A stretch of DNA of 20,616 bases from JAJKIP01 sp040509055 (GCA_040509055.1 JBEVLT010000062.1:1-20616); one strand, 5' to 3'; numbered from the stretch's first letter, positions 1-8,262 are shown. A program made the numbers and translations. The notes: a model not told the origin generated them from the sequence alone.

Positions 1-761
1 TGAAACTACTTCTTTGCAGCCTGTTGCTACTGCCGCTCTCCCTGCCGGCCCAGAAAGGAAAAAACAAGGGGAAAAATCCGGACAATGAATTCTACCTGCT
101 GTACGACCGGAACTGGCAGCGCTGCGAGGCAGACTCCGCCTATTACATGGCTTACGTGCAAAAGAAGGACGACACCACCTACCAATGGAACAATTACCGG
201 TACACCGGCCCCCTGATCTCCGTGGAGACCTACCGGGACGAAGCCGGCAATATCCCCAACGGGTATTTTGCCTTCTTTGATGCCCGCGGCATCATCGATT
301 CGGCTGGCTCCACGCTTGGCGGCCGCAAGCACGGCTCCTGGTATTATTACAACGATACCCTGGGCGTGGACAAGGAGGATAAGTATGAGAACGGCCGGCT
401 GACCGAGCGCATTTTTGCAGCAGACCGGAAAAGAGACACAACGCATTACCCGGACGACCGGGAGGCGCACTTCACCGCCAGCGGCGATGAAAAAGACTGG
501 AGAAAGTACATTGAAAAGAGCCTGAAATTTCCCGACAGGGCTACCAACCTGGGCAAAGGCGGCAGCGTGTATGTGAGCTTCGTAATTGCTCCCGATGGCA
601 AGGTGAAGGATATCCGCATCGTACGATCGGCCGAGTTCTCGCTCGACAAAGAAGCTGTAAGGGTAATTGCTTCCTCACCGGACTGGATACCCGCCTCACA
701 GCATGGACGCAATGTAAATGCCTACCGGCGCCAGCCCTTCACTTTTGCTCCGCCCCAATAA
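1..761 (+). CDS. TonB C-terminal domain protein with MORN-like repeats (start codon cut by window edge)
   Basis: The window opens on TG followed in frame by AAA CTA CTT, so the ATG very probably begins one base before the window, giving a protein of about 253 residues starting MKLLLCSLLLL. The N-terminus is a typical Sec signal peptide ending near PAQ. The middle (roughly residues 65-135) has G-x-W-Y-Y-Y and Y-E-N-G-R-L segments resembling the MORN-variant repeats common in Bacteroidota. The last 80 residues (GGSVYVSFVIAPDGKVKDI, then a conserved W near the end) match the TonB C-terminal fold, which in energy transducers contacts the TonB box of outer-membrane receptors. There is no N-terminal transmembrane anchor other than the signal sequence and no Pro-rich spacer, so it may not be a classical ExbBD partner. 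It converges on the next gene with a 12-base gap. Confidence 0.8.
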   Translation, partial: KLLLCSLLLLPLSLPAQKGKNKGKNPDNEFYLLYDRNWQRCEADSAYYMAYVQKKDDTTYQWNNYRYTGPLISVETYRDEAGNIPNGYFAFFDARGIIDSAGSTLGGRKHGSWYYYNDTLGVDKEDKYENGRLTERIFAADRKRDTTHYPDDREAHFTASGDEKDWRKYIEKSLKFPDRATNLGKGGSVYVSFVIAPDGKVKDIRIVRSAEFSLDKEAVRVIASSPDWIPASQHGRNVNAYRRQPFTFAPPQ

Positions 762-773
762 ATTATTTTATAC

Positions 774-3185
774 CTATTCAAAAATCTTTTCTTCCCGTGT
801 CAGCTTGCCCTGCTCGTTGATGCCTTCGATGATCACCCTTATCTTTTTAGCATTGTCGTTATTGTAAAAAGGTATGGAAATACGGCGGTTGTTCTTGTCA
901 AAAAGCAGGTAGGGATTCCAGTACAGCGTGGTGCGGTAATCATTCTTGTTCTTATCCGCCGTGGTGTAATCCGGCGAGTAAAACTCCCTTACCGGCGAAT
1001 AGCCTACTACGGACACAAAATTCAGTCCCGATACGGAATTATTGGCCAGTTCACCTTTTTTGGTATACACAGCTATAGCCCCGCCTGCACCGCCGCCGAC
1101 AGCGCCGAAAAACGGCGGACGAAATACTTTGATCATGGCCACATCGTTCATGGAGATGGACTGGATCATGTCTACGTCGGTATTCATCTCGTTCATGAAC
1201 AGCGAAGGTGTTCCACCCCGCCAGGATAAGGCGGCATCCGGGCCATTACCGGTGATCGTCAGTCCCGGTACTTTGCCCTGCAGGTATGCCAGCACCGACA
1301 TGGCCGATCTGGCAAACGGATCATCAGACGTCAGGAAGGTATACCCGTCGCCACCCCTGAACAAACCAGATGTGTATTCCTCATCCATCTTTTGCTGGGG
1401 TGTTTTCTGCCGGGCCGTTACCTCCACGCCTTCCAGCAGCTTTACTTTCTGCCCTTCGAAAAACTCGTCCATGCGCTGCCGGGTCAGCAGCTCATTCTTT
1501 TTGCGGGTCAGGCTGTCCGGCAGCACCGGCATCCATACCGGCTGAATGCCGGTCAGCGGTCGTGTGGGAGCGCCGATGAAGCTGTTGCGAAAATCGAAGC
1601 TGGCCAGCGACGTAAGGCGTTTGTTCTTGTCGTTGTTGAACTGGTAATACAGTTTGGCCGTATCATAAAAGATCAGATCGTTGATCACGAACTCACCTTT
1701 GCGGTTTACCGGCACCATCAGGAACTGGCCGGTATTCTTTTGGGTCTTCAGTATCACAGACAGCTCCTTGTCCACCAGTTCGCTCTCGCGTATGCCCAGC
1801 ACTTTGCCCGCGATGCTTACGTACGGTTCGGGATAATGCTTTACCGCCGGGAACCGCCCGGCCAGCACATCTTCCCATTTGAACCGGCGCCAGCCATTCG
1901 TCATCATCACCAGATCCAGGTGATCGCGCACCGAATCGGCCGTGGACGAAAAGTAATAAGCCGGGTTGTGCACATACCCCCTGATATCGCTGCTGAGCAG
2001 CACATGTGAAAAAATATTGTCATCCTGCCCGGTCGCTGCAGTGGTGCCGGCATCGGTGATGGCAATGGACAGGTTGGTGACGAGGGTATCGGAAATATCG
2101 ATCTGTATCGTATTCTTTGCTTTGCGTGTCAGGTTCTTTTCCGTGGCGTGCAGGTCGGTAATAAAATAATAGTTGCCCTGGTTTACAAACACGATGCGCT
2201 CGGCCAGCGGCTGGTTCGCTTCGTCAAACAGGGTTACCTGCATGATACCGTCATTCAGGTTTTCGACAGGAATGGGCGCTGTCACCTGGGTTTTCACTGC
2301 CAGGTTGATCCGTGCCATGTATACCGGCTGCTGCTGCATCTGCGCCACGACCATGAATACCCGCGAACCGGTGGGCACATCATCGGTGCGATGGATGGCA
2401 TAGGTGATGGCTGCTCCCGTATTGCTGACGCTGAATACAGTGCCGCCTGCTTTTGCAGCGGGTAACGGAGTCTCGTGCGGGACGCCTTTGGCATCCTTCC
2501 ACACCGCCTTGTATTTTTCACCGGCGGCAGGGGCCAGTAAAAAATAACCCATCCCGTCGTGCATGTCGGCAAAAGCCGTTACTTTCTGCCCTTTGCTGTC
2601 CAGCACATCGCCCTTTACTTTTATTGGCAGGCCCTGGCCATCCACCGCCTTGAAGGCGATGCGTGATTCCAGTCCCTGCACGAGGTCGCCGCCTTCCGGG
2701 AAAAACTGGAGTGAATACACCGGGTCCTTCTTTGCCTTGTCTGCAGCAGCAGTCCTGGCCAGGATCGGTACCGGCTTCAGGTACAGGAACGACGAGTCGA
2801 AGTTGAGCATCCAGCTGGTATAAGCCCGTATATACACGACAGAGGTCCGCATACTGTCCGGCAACTGGAAATCGGAAGCAGCACTGGCGCCCAGTACAGG
2901 AATGGTCTTCCGCTCCATGATGTTGCCCTTGTCGTCGATCAGCTCCGCGTACACCGTTTTGCTGATCAGCGAAGGAAGGTTGGCGGCAAATACATAAGCT
3001 TTGAACCAGATGATTTCGCCGGGATTGTAATAAGGCCGGTCGAAATGAACATATATTTTTTCCTGGGGGTACTGCTGGTCCAGCACGGTCAGCAGGGAGT
3101 CCGGCTGCTGCTGTGCAGATATAAATGCACCCGGTACGGCCAGCGAAAAGAGCAGGGCGATACCGCGGAAAATACCGTTCTTCAT
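774..3185 (-). CDS. MG2-domain protein with TonB-receptor plug domain but no barrel
   Basis: A secreted protein of about 803 residues. I chose the ATG at 3185 (MKNGIFRGIALLFSL, cleavage near ISAQ) over an in-frame GTG five codons upstream, because it gives a cleaner signal peptide. Residues about 40-140 (EKIYVHFDRPYYNPGE) are typical of the MG2 fold of alpha-2-macroglobulin-like proteins. Residues about 585-710 look like a TonB-dependent-receptor plug: a V-E-V-T-A start, LAYLQGKVPGLTI, and an ending in G-A-I-A-V-Y-T-K-K-G. The protein stops about 95 residues later, so no 22-strand barrel can follow. This architecture recurs in Bacteroidota. Its function is not established, but a periplasmic or outer-membrane role is likely. 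It lies convergent to a TonB-like gene and divergent from an outer-membrane barrel gene. Confidence 0.82.
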   Translation of the reverse strand: MKNGIFRGIALLFSLAVPGAFISAQQQPDSLLTVLDQQYPQEKIYVHFDRPYYNPGEIIWFKAYVFAANLPSLISKTVYAELIDDKGNIMERKTIPVLGASAASDFQLPDSMRTSVVYIRAYTSWMLNFDSSFLYLKPVPILARTAAADKAKKDPVYSLQFFPEGGDLVQGLESRIAFKAVDGQGLPIKVKGDVLDSKGQKVTAFADMHDGMGYFLLAPAAGEKYKAVWKDAKGVPHETPLPAAKAGGTVFSVSNTGAAITYAIHRTDDVPTGSRVFMVVAQMQQQPVYMARINLAVKTQVTAPIPVENLNDGIMQVTLFDEANQPLAERIVFVNQGNYYFITDLHATEKNLTRKAKNTIQIDISDTLVTNLSIAITDAGTTAATGQDDNIFSHVLLSSDIRGYVHNPAYYFSSTADSVRDHLDLVMMTNGWRRFKWEDVLAGRFPAVKHYPEPYVSIAGKVLGIRESELVDKELSVILKTQKNTGQFLMVPVNRKGEFVINDLIFYDTAKLYYQFNNDKNKRLTSLASFDFRNSFIGAPTRPLTGIQPVWMPVLPDSLTRKKNELLTRQRMDEFFEGQKVKLLEGVEVTARQKTPQQKMDEEYTSGLFRGGDGYTFLTSDDPFARSAMSVLAYLQGKVPGLTITGNGPDAALSWRGGTPSLFMNEMNTDVDMIQSISMNDVAMIKVFRPPFFGAVGGGAGGAIAVYTKKGELANNSVSGLNFVSVVGYSPVREFYSPDYTTADKNKNDYRTTLYWNPYLLFDKNNRRISIPFYNNDNAKKIRVIIEGINEQGKLTREEKIFE

Positions 3186-3395
3186 AAGCAACAATTTCAC
3201 TATTCTGTAGTTATAATTTTCGATGGTCCAAGTTAGGCAGCTTTTGTCAATATTTTGTTAAGACAACTCTAACATTTGCTCTTGCAACAACTATGTTGCA
3301 CCATGGCTGCCGATGGGATGAACGGAGACGCGCAGGACAGGGTAAATACCTATATTGCGAAACTTTTATAAAACAACCGGCCCCGATCGCACACG

Positions 3396-4835
3396 ATGAA
3401 ACGAACCGCAGCCATACTTGCATTCCTGCTCTGTACATCGGCTGCATTTGCGCAAAACTATACAGCCATCAACGGCTCTTCGTATACCGGATCGCTGAAC
3501 GTACACAACAACCCGGCTGCTATCGTCAACTCGCCGCTGAAATGGGACGTCACTTTATTCGGCCTGCAGGAAAAACATACCACCAACAGCCTTACCATCC
3601 GAAAATACTCCCTGCTGTCGAAGCCGGCCAACGCGGAGATCGTGGTGCCGGCCGGTATTTTTCGCCGGTATGGCGATGTGAACCTGAACATCAACCTGCT
3701 GAATGCCCGCATCGCGCTGAACAAGCGAAATGCGCTTGCTTTCGGGGCCAACCTGAAGGCGTACGGTATGGTAAAGACCAGCCCTACCTACCTGTCCGAC
3801 TCCATGGGATTTTTTGCCCGTTATTTTCTCGAAAACGAAGGTATCACGGATATCGACTACAAGACCTCGGTAAGCAGCTGGGCGGAGGTATACCTGTCGT
3901 ACGGGCGCATGATCGCGGACAATGAAAACGGGCGGCTGAACGCAGGCATTACCCTGAAGCTGAACAAAGGGCTGGCCGGCGGTTTCGGCAGCCTGGCCGA
4001 TGTACGTTTTACCCGCACCGGCACCAACCCTTCCTCCTACGAGCTGAACAGCGCAGCAGTGGATTTCGGCTATTCCGCCGGGTATGACCAGTGGGACGAG
4101 CAGCGAAGCGTTTCGCAAAACCTGCGCGACCTGGTGGCCGGCGGCCGTAACTCGGCTTCGCTCGATATCGGTTTTGAATACCTGGTCAAGCTGCAAACGA
4201 TTCCCTCTGCCTGGGAGGATGAAAGCTTTTATGACTATGACTGGAAGATCGGACTGTCGGTACTCGACATCGGGTATGCCCGCTATCCGTTCGGCGCTTA
4301 CAGCACCAGGGCACGGGCACTGCTACCCGGTATCACCGACGAACGGCTGGACCAGACGCTAAACAAAACCTTTACCGACCTGCAGGAGCTCAGGGATAGC
4401 CTGGCCTTACTGTACGACCCCATCAGCACTTATACCGGCGACTTCGGCATCAACCACCCGGCGCGGGTGGTGCTGAACATCGATAAATTCATCACCGATG
4501 CTTTTTTCGTGAATGCAGATGTCTCGTTCGATCTTTCTACATTTTCCAAACGCCTTAACCAACCGGTACGGGACCTGAACCTGGTGACGCTGACCGGCCG
4601 GTGGGAAACCCGGAAAAAAGGATTCTACCTGCCTGTTTACTACAACAACCGCAACCAGCTGTGGGTAGGCAGTGCCGTACGGGTGGGCCCGCTGCTCTTT
4701 GGCGTGCACAACTGGGGCAATTTCTTTACACGCAACAAAACCCATCGCGGTGGTTTTTACCTGGCCTTTATCCTCAAGGCCGCCGACTATACCGGCTCGC
4801 GGTATGACCGGCGGCTGAACTGTCCGGGTCTCTGA
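3396..4835 (+). CDS. Predicted outer-membrane beta-barrel protein (DUF5723-like)
   Basis: A 479-residue protein. The first 20 residues (MKRTAAILAFLLCTSAAFAQ) are a clear Sec signal peptide. The rest is rich in alternating aromatic/polar strands with N-, G- and Y-rich turns (for example LNAGITLKLNKGLAGGFGS and GFYLAFILKAADYTGSRYD at the end), as expected for an outer-membrane barrel. The early motif with SSYTGSLNVHNNPA resembles Bacteroidota proteins collected as DUF5723, related in style to PorV/FadL-like barrels; that family name is from memory. It starts 210 bases from the divergent MG2/plug gene. No strong promoter match was found: TATATTGC at 3351-3358 is only a weak candidate -7 box. Function unknown. 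Confidence 0.75.
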   Translation: MKRTAAILAFLLCTSAAFAQNYTAINGSSYTGSLNVHNNPAAIVNSPLKWDVTLFGLQEKHTTNSLTIRKYSLLSKPANAEIVVPAGIFRRYGDVNLNINLLNARIALNKRNALAFGANLKAYGMVKTSPTYLSDSMGFFARYFLENEGITDIDYKTSVSSWAEVYLSYGRMIADNENGRLNAGITLKLNKGLAGGFGSLADVRFTRTGTNPSSYELNSAAVDFGYSAGYDQWDEQRSVSQNLRDLVAGGRNSASLDIGFEYLVKLQTIPSAWEDESFYDYDWKIGLSVLDIGYARYPFGAYSTRARALLPGITDERLDQTLNKTFTDLQELRDSLALLYDPISTYTGDFGINHPARVVLNIDKFITDAFFVNADVSFDLSTFSKRLNQPVRDLNLVTLTGRWETRKKGFYLPVYYNNRNQLWVGSAVRVGPLLFGVHNWGNFFTRNKTHRGGFYLAFILKAADYTGSRYDRRLNCPGL

Positions 4836-4962
4836 TTTTTCGGATACCTTCAACTTACCGCGCCTTTAGTCCGTAACGATAAAGAAAAACCAGCTGGCTT
4901 AGCCACGATAAACAGGAAAAGGACAGTCCCGCCCCTATTATTCAACTCCGGCAAGCTGATTG

Positions 4963-4982
4963 TTTTCAAAATATTTTGAAAA
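4963..4982. promoter_or_regulatory. Perfect 20-bp palindrome, candidate operator of the GbsR-type regulator
   Basis: TTTTCAAAAT followed directly by its exact reverse complement ATTTTGAAAA. It ends 27 bases before the start codon of the GbsR/MarR-type gene and covers the TTTG -33 element of that gene's promoter. A dimeric winged-helix repressor bound here would block RNA polymerase, so negative autoregulation is the simplest inference. A related 18-bp site (15 of 18 identical) lies at 5565-5582 before the next operon. Confidence 0.6.
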
Positions 4983-5005
4983 TTCAATAACATATTGTAG
5001 CTTTG
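4975..5005 (+). promoter_or_regulatory. Bacteroidota-type promoter of the GbsR-type gene
   Basis: TTTG at 4975-4978, a 19-base spacer, then TAGCTTTG at 4998-5005. Both match the Bacteroidota sigma-70 consensus (TTTG, TAnnTTTG) exactly and with normal spacing. The ATG at 5010 is only four bases beyond the -7 box, so the transcript must be leaderless or nearly so. Confidence 0.7.
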
Positions 5006-5009
5006 GCTT

Positions 5010-5516
5010 ATGAAACTGGTAGAAGCAAAACAACAATTTATTAGCAGCTGGGGTGCCTTTGGCACACATTGGGGCATCAACCGCACCATGGCACAGATCC
5101 ATGCCCTGCTGATGGTAAGTGCGGACCCGCTGACGCAGGACGACCTGATGCAGGAGCTCAATATCAGCCGCGGCAATGTGAACATGAACATCCGCGAACT
5201 GATCAACTGGGGCCTGGTGGAACGCGTGCTGCTCCCCGGTGAGCGCAAGGAATATTTTGTAGCGGAAAAAGATATCTGGAAAGTGGTGAGGCAGATCGTA
5301 AAGGAACGCAAGAAGCGCGAACTGGAGCCCATGCTGAAGCTGCTGGACCAGCTGGAAGAAGTGGAAGGCGATAAGAAAGAAAAAGACGTGAAGGCGTTTG
5401 TAGATACAGTGAGCAATATCAAAAAGCTCGGCAAACAGGCTGACAAAACGCTCGATGCGATGGTGAAGGCAGACGAGCATTGGTTTGTAGGCAACCTGAT
5501 CCGCCTGTTCAAATAA
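5010..5516 (+). CDS. GbsR/MarR-family transcriptional regulator
   Basis: A 168-residue cytoplasmic DNA-binding protein. A winged helix-turn-helix occupies about residues 42-85: LTQDDLMQELNISRG-NVNMNIRELINWGLV, followed by a wing ERVLLPGERKEYF. The N-terminal helix (FGTHWGINRTMAQIHALL) and the charged C-terminal helices (KERKKRELEPMLKLLDQLEE) are typical of GbsR-like members of the MarR superfamily and would form the dimer interface. The ATG at 5010 follows a consensus promoter almost directly. The promoter contains a perfect palindrome, and a hairpin terminator follows the gene, so it appears to be a single-gene unit. A near-copy of the palindrome stands before the next operon, which is therefore its likely target. 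The effector is unknown. The gbsR name of Bacillus (choline sensing) should not be transferred. Confidence 0.88.
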   Translation: MKLVEAKQQFISSWGAFGTHWGINRTMAQIHALLMVSADPLTQDDLMQELNISRGNVNMNIRELINWGLVERVLLPGERKEYFVAEKDIWKVVRQIVKERKKRELEPMLKLLDQLEEVEGDKKEKDVKAFVDTVSNIKKLGKQADKTLDAMVKADEHWFVGNLIRLFK

Positions 5517-5528
5517 ATGAACAATCCA

Positions 5529-5554
5529 GGCCGGCTAAAAACCGGCTTTTATTT
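5529..5554 (+). terminator. Rho-independent terminator after the GbsR-type gene
   Basis: GCCGG (5530-5534), a 7-base loop, CCGGC (5542-5546), then TTTTATTT. A G-T pair extends the stem at 5529/5547. It begins 12 bases after the stop codon and separates the regulator from the operon that starts at 5599. Confidence 0.75.
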
Positions 5555-5564
5555 GGCCAGAATG

Positions 5565-5582
5565 TTTCAAATTTTTCTGAAA
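5565..5582. promoter_or_regulatory. Second operator-like site before the four-gene operon
   Basis: An imperfect palindrome with TTTCA (5565-5569) and TGAAA (5578-5582) arms. It matches the central 18 bases of the palindrome at 4963-4982 at 15 positions and keeps the same arm spacing. It ends 16 bases before the ATG at 5599, where a repressor would be expected to act. I found no convincing -7 box here, so the exact promoter is unknown. Confidence 0.45.
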
Positions 5583-5598
5583 GTTAAAAACAAAAGCA

Positions 5599-5952
5599 AT
5601 GAGAGCTTTTAAACTGATCGATGCAGGTATCAGCCTGGCGCTGCTCATCATCCTGGGCATAGAGTGGATGAAAGATAACACTATGCACCAGGTCGTCAAT
5701 AGCTACTTTATCATTGGCGGCTGGCAGGTGATCAGCATGGTGGTGCATGCATGGGAAAAATGGTTTACCCGCAAATACAGTATCCGCCACATTTATCACT
5801 GGATCGCGTTTATCAGCCTTGTGACCTTACCCATCGGCTCTTACTGGATCCTGTTCGTAGCAGCAGCGCCGATGGCGGTGTTTTACACCGGTCTGTGCTT
5901 TGTCGAATGCGCGGTGAAGGTCAGGAGGCCCCTTTCGCTCATCAAAAACTAA
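5599..5952 (+). CDS. Small integral membrane protein, four predicted helices
   Basis: A 117-residue inner-membrane protein of unknown function. Four hydrophobic segments are visible at about residues 7-23, 33-52, 64-82 and 83-105, with short charged loops (KWFTRKYSIRH between helices 2 and 3) and a basic C-terminal tail (KVRRPLSLIKN). I do not recognise a named family. It is the first gene of a tight run: the epimerase gene starts four bases after its stop codon. An operator-like palindrome lies immediately upstream, so the run is probably controlled by the GbsR-type regulator encoded just before it. Confidence 0.75.
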   Translation: MRAFKLIDAGISLALLIILGIEWMKDNTMHQVVNSYFIIGGWQVISMVVHAWEKWFTRKYSIRHIYHWIAFISLVTLPIGSYWILFVAAAPMAVFYTGLCFVECAVKVRRPLSLIKN

Positions 5953-5956
5953 GGGT

Positions 5957-7057
5957 ATGAAAAATAAAAAGATCATCATCGCCGGCGGCTCCGGGTACAT
6001 CGGGCAGGCCCTGGTACGTTACTTCGGCAACGACAACGAGATCGTGATCCTGGGCAGGCAATCCGGCGATACCCGCAACAATGCGTACCGGCAAAAACTA
6101 TTGACCGCCGCCGATGGCTATCGCGTGCGCTATGTGCAATGGAACGGAAAAGATGCGGCGCCAAACTGGGTAGCCGAAATCGACGGCGCCGACCTGGTGA
6201 TCAACCTCGCCGGCAAATCGGTCAACTGCCGTTACCACAAAAAGCAGCGCAAAGCCATCATCGATAGCCGCGTGCTGCCTACCCTTGCCATCGGCGAAGC
6301 GATACGGCTGGCCGCTCGTCCTCCTGCTCTCTGGATCAATGCCGCTTCCGCCACCATTTACCGGCATAGCCCGGACAAGCCCAACGATGAGTTTACCGGC
6401 CGCATCAGCGAACGCAGGCGCGACAATATGCCGTACAATATGATCGACCAGCTGCGGTACCGGAAAGACAGGATGCTGACCGGCCTGCTGCAAAAGGAGT
6501 TGCAGCCCTGGAGAGATCCGGAGCTTGACTTTTCCATCCAGGTGTGCCGGCAATGGGAGCAAGCCTTTTTTACCCAACCCACACCGGCTACCCGGAAGAT
6601 CGCCCTGCGCACCGCCATCACGCTCGGCCCCGGCGGCATCATTATTCCCTACCTGAACCTGTGCAAATGGGGCCTGGGTGGTAAACATGGCAACGGGCAG
6701 CAGCTGTTCAGTTGGGTGCACGAGGAAGATGTGGCGCGCATGATCGCCTGGCTGTTTGAGCAGGAAGGGGCGCAGGGCATTTACAACTGCGTAGCACCGA
6801 ATGCTGTTTCCAATTATAGTTTTATGAAAACCCTGCGGCAGGCGACCAGTCACCGGTTCGGGCTGCCCGCCCCCACCCTGCTGCTGGAAGCCGGCGCCTG
6901 GCTCATTGGTACAGAAACCGAACTGATGCTGAAAAGCCGCTGGGCCGTGCCTGCCCGTGCACAGCAGGAAGGCTTTGTTTTTCGCCACCCGCTGCTGAAA
7001 GAGGCGATGCAACAGATCGTTTCGCAGCTGCCCCGCAGGGCCTATCATTTATGCTAA
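5957..7057 (+). CDS. TIGR01777-family NAD(P)-dependent epimerase (YfcH/SulA-like)
   Basis: A 366-residue member of the extended short-chain dehydrogenase superfamily. The N-terminus holds the dinucleotide-binding signature GGSGYIG (residues 10-16) after a first beta strand. Further family segments are DLVINLAGKSVNCRYHKKQR (about 76-95), INAASATIYRHS, the IALRTAITLGPGG strand, and KWGLGGKHGNGQQLFSWVHEEDV. The C-terminal part fits DUF1731. At 366 residues it is longer than the usual roughly 300, with extra sequence around residues 145-200 (TGRISERRRDN to PWRDPELDFS). The substrate of this family is not established. It lies in the middle of the operon, 4 bases after the membrane-protein gene and 9 bases before the DUF2071 gene. 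Confidence 0.88.
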   Translation: MKNKKIIIAGGSGYIGQALVRYFGNDNEIVILGRQSGDTRNNAYRQKLLTAADGYRVRYVQWNGKDAAPNWVAEIDGADLVINLAGKSVNCRYHKKQRKAIIDSRVLPTLAIGEAIRLAARPPALWINAASATIYRHSPDKPNDEFTGRISERRRDNMPYNMIDQLRYRKDRMLTGLLQKELQPWRDPELDFSIQVCRQWEQAFFTQPTPATRKIALRTAITLGPGGIIIPYLNLCKWGLGGKHGNGQQLFSWVHEEDVARMIAWLFEQEGAQGIYNCVAPNAVSNYSFMKTLRQATSHRFGLPAPTLLLEAGAWLIGTETELMLKSRWAVPARAQQEGFVFRHPLLKEAMQQIVSQLPRRAYHLC

Positions 7058-7066
7058 ACCCATACC

Positions 7067-7777
7067 ATGAAACCGCTGCTCACCGCCGGGTGGACCCGGC
7101 TGGCCGTTGCTACCTTTGAAGCGGACGCACAATTATTGACCCGCTACCTGCCACACCGCACCGAGCTGAACGACTGGAACGGGCGCTACTACATGAGCCT
7201 GCTCGGCTTTGTGTTCAGCAAACCCGTGATCGCCGGTATCCCTTCCCCGTTTTATCGCTGCTTTCCCGAAGTAAACCTGCGGTTTTACATCCGGTATCGC
7301 AACAGCGCCGGCTGGCAAAACGCGGTAGTTTTCATCAAAGAGATCGCCCCTTCGCCGCTGATCGGGCTGGCGGCCCGGTGGCTGTACCATGAAAATTTCA
7401 TCAGCCTGCCGATGAAGCATCATTTCAGCACGGACGGCTCGCAGCAGCGCATAGCATATTACTGGAAAATAAAAAATGAATGGAACCACCTGAAGCTGGT
7501 GGCAGCGCCCGCACCTGCCGAACCGGCGCCCGGCTCGCTGGAAGCTTTTGCCCGCGATCATTACCATGCCTGCACCCGCAGCAGTGCGCAGCGCACCCAT
7601 GCCTTCCGGATCGAACACCAGCCCTGGCAGATCTACCCCGGCCGCAGCTGCAGCTTGTTGCTCGATGCGGCAGCGGTTTACGGCAAAGCGTTTGGCGACT
7701 ATTTCCGGCAGCCTCCCTGCAGCTATTTCAGCATGGATGGTTCTGGCACAGATATTTCATATCCTTCCTTGCTCTAA
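7067..7777 (+). CDS. DUF2071 (YqjF-like) family protein
   Basis: A 236-residue cytoplasmic protein without signal peptide or membrane helix. The segments LPHRTELNDWNGRYYMSLLGF, VNLRFYIRYR and VVFIKEIAPSPLIGLAARWLYHENF follow the pattern of DUF2071/YqjF proteins, which adopt an acetoacetate-decarboxylase-like fold; this assignment is from memory of the family. No catalytic role is known. It starts nine bases after the epimerase gene. Genes of these two families being neighbours suggests a shared small-molecule or redox-related task, but that is inference. Confidence 0.75.
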   Translation: MKPLLTAGWTRLAVATFEADAQLLTRYLPHRTELNDWNGRYYMSLLGFVFSKPVIAGIPSPFYRCFPEVNLRFYIRYRNSAGWQNAVVFIKEIAPSPLIGLAARWLYHENFISLPMKHHFSTDGSQQRIAYYWKIKNEWNHLKLVAAPAPAEPAPGSLEAFARDHYHACTRSSAQRTHAFRIEHQPWQIYPGRSCSLLLDAAAVYGKAFGDYFRQPPCSYFSMDGSGTDISYPSLL

Positions 7778-7791
7778 CTTTATTGCTTGTT

Positions 7792-8157
7792 ATGGCACAA
7801 AAGAAAACACTGGTCCTCGGCGCTTCGCCCAATCCCTCCCGGTACAGCTACCTCGCTATCCGCAAGCTGCGCAATTACGGCCATCCCGTTGTGGCAGTAG
7901 GCCGTAAAGAATCGGTAGTGCAGGATGTGCCGATCAGTAAAGAAAAAACGCCGGCTACCGATGTAGATACCGTGACCCTGTACCTGAATGCAAAGCACCA
8001 GCAGGAATACTACGACTATATTCTTTCCCTGAAGCCCAAACGGATCATCTTCAATCCCGGTGCGGAAAACGATGAACTCGCCGACCTGGCCCGGCAAAAC
8101 GGCATCCAGCCGATGGAGGCCTGTACGCTGGTAATGCTGAGCACCGGCCAGTATTAA
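7792..8157 (+). CDS. CoA-binding domain protein (CoA_binding_2)
   Basis: A 121-residue protein. The ATG at 7792 (MAQKKTLVLGASPNPSRYSY) is the natural start: the frame is open further upstream but only over the end of the DUF2071 gene. The Rossmann-type start (KTLVLGASPNPSRYSYLAI), GHPVVAVGRKE, DVDTVTLYLNAKHQ and RIIFNPGAENDELADLA give the complete single-domain CoA_binding_2 fold seen in YccU-like proteins. There is no catalytic module, so it probably binds CoA or a nucleotide and acts through partners. It is the last gene of the run, 14 bases after the DUF2071 stop codon. Confidence 0.85.
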   Translation: MAQKKTLVLGASPNPSRYSYLAIRKLRNYGHPVVAVGRKESVVQDVPISKEKTPATDVDTVTLYLNAKHQQEYYDYILSLKPKRIIFNPGAENDELADLARQNGIQPMEACTLVMLSTGQY

Positions 8158-8217
8158 CCTTTATCCACCGGTGTTTATAAATTCAGGGGGCTTAACGCAA
8201 CCATAACCTGTCATTTC

Positions 8218-8248
8218 TTTGCCGGGCGGAGGTTTTTCAATAACTTGT
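8218..8248 (+). promoter_or_regulatory. Candidate promoter of the YkuK-like gene
   Basis: TTTG at 8218-8221, a 19-base spacer, then TAACTTGT at 8241-8248, close to TAnnTTTG. The preferred ATG at 8263 is 14 bases downstream. An in-frame TTG at 8245 lies inside the -7 box, which argues against it as the start codon. Confidence 0.5.
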
Positions 8249-8262
8249 ACAAACCTCTTTAT

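Noticed and set aside
4850..5524. Minus-strand Ser/Phe-rich frame opposite the GbsR-type gene
   Set aside because: The Ser-rich low-complexity translation is typical of antisense reading. The plus-strand gene has promoter, helix-turn-helix and terminator.
6098..7048. Minus-strand frame of about 316 codons opposite the epimerase gene
   Set aside because: It lies wholly within a clear TIGR01777 gene and shows no motifs.
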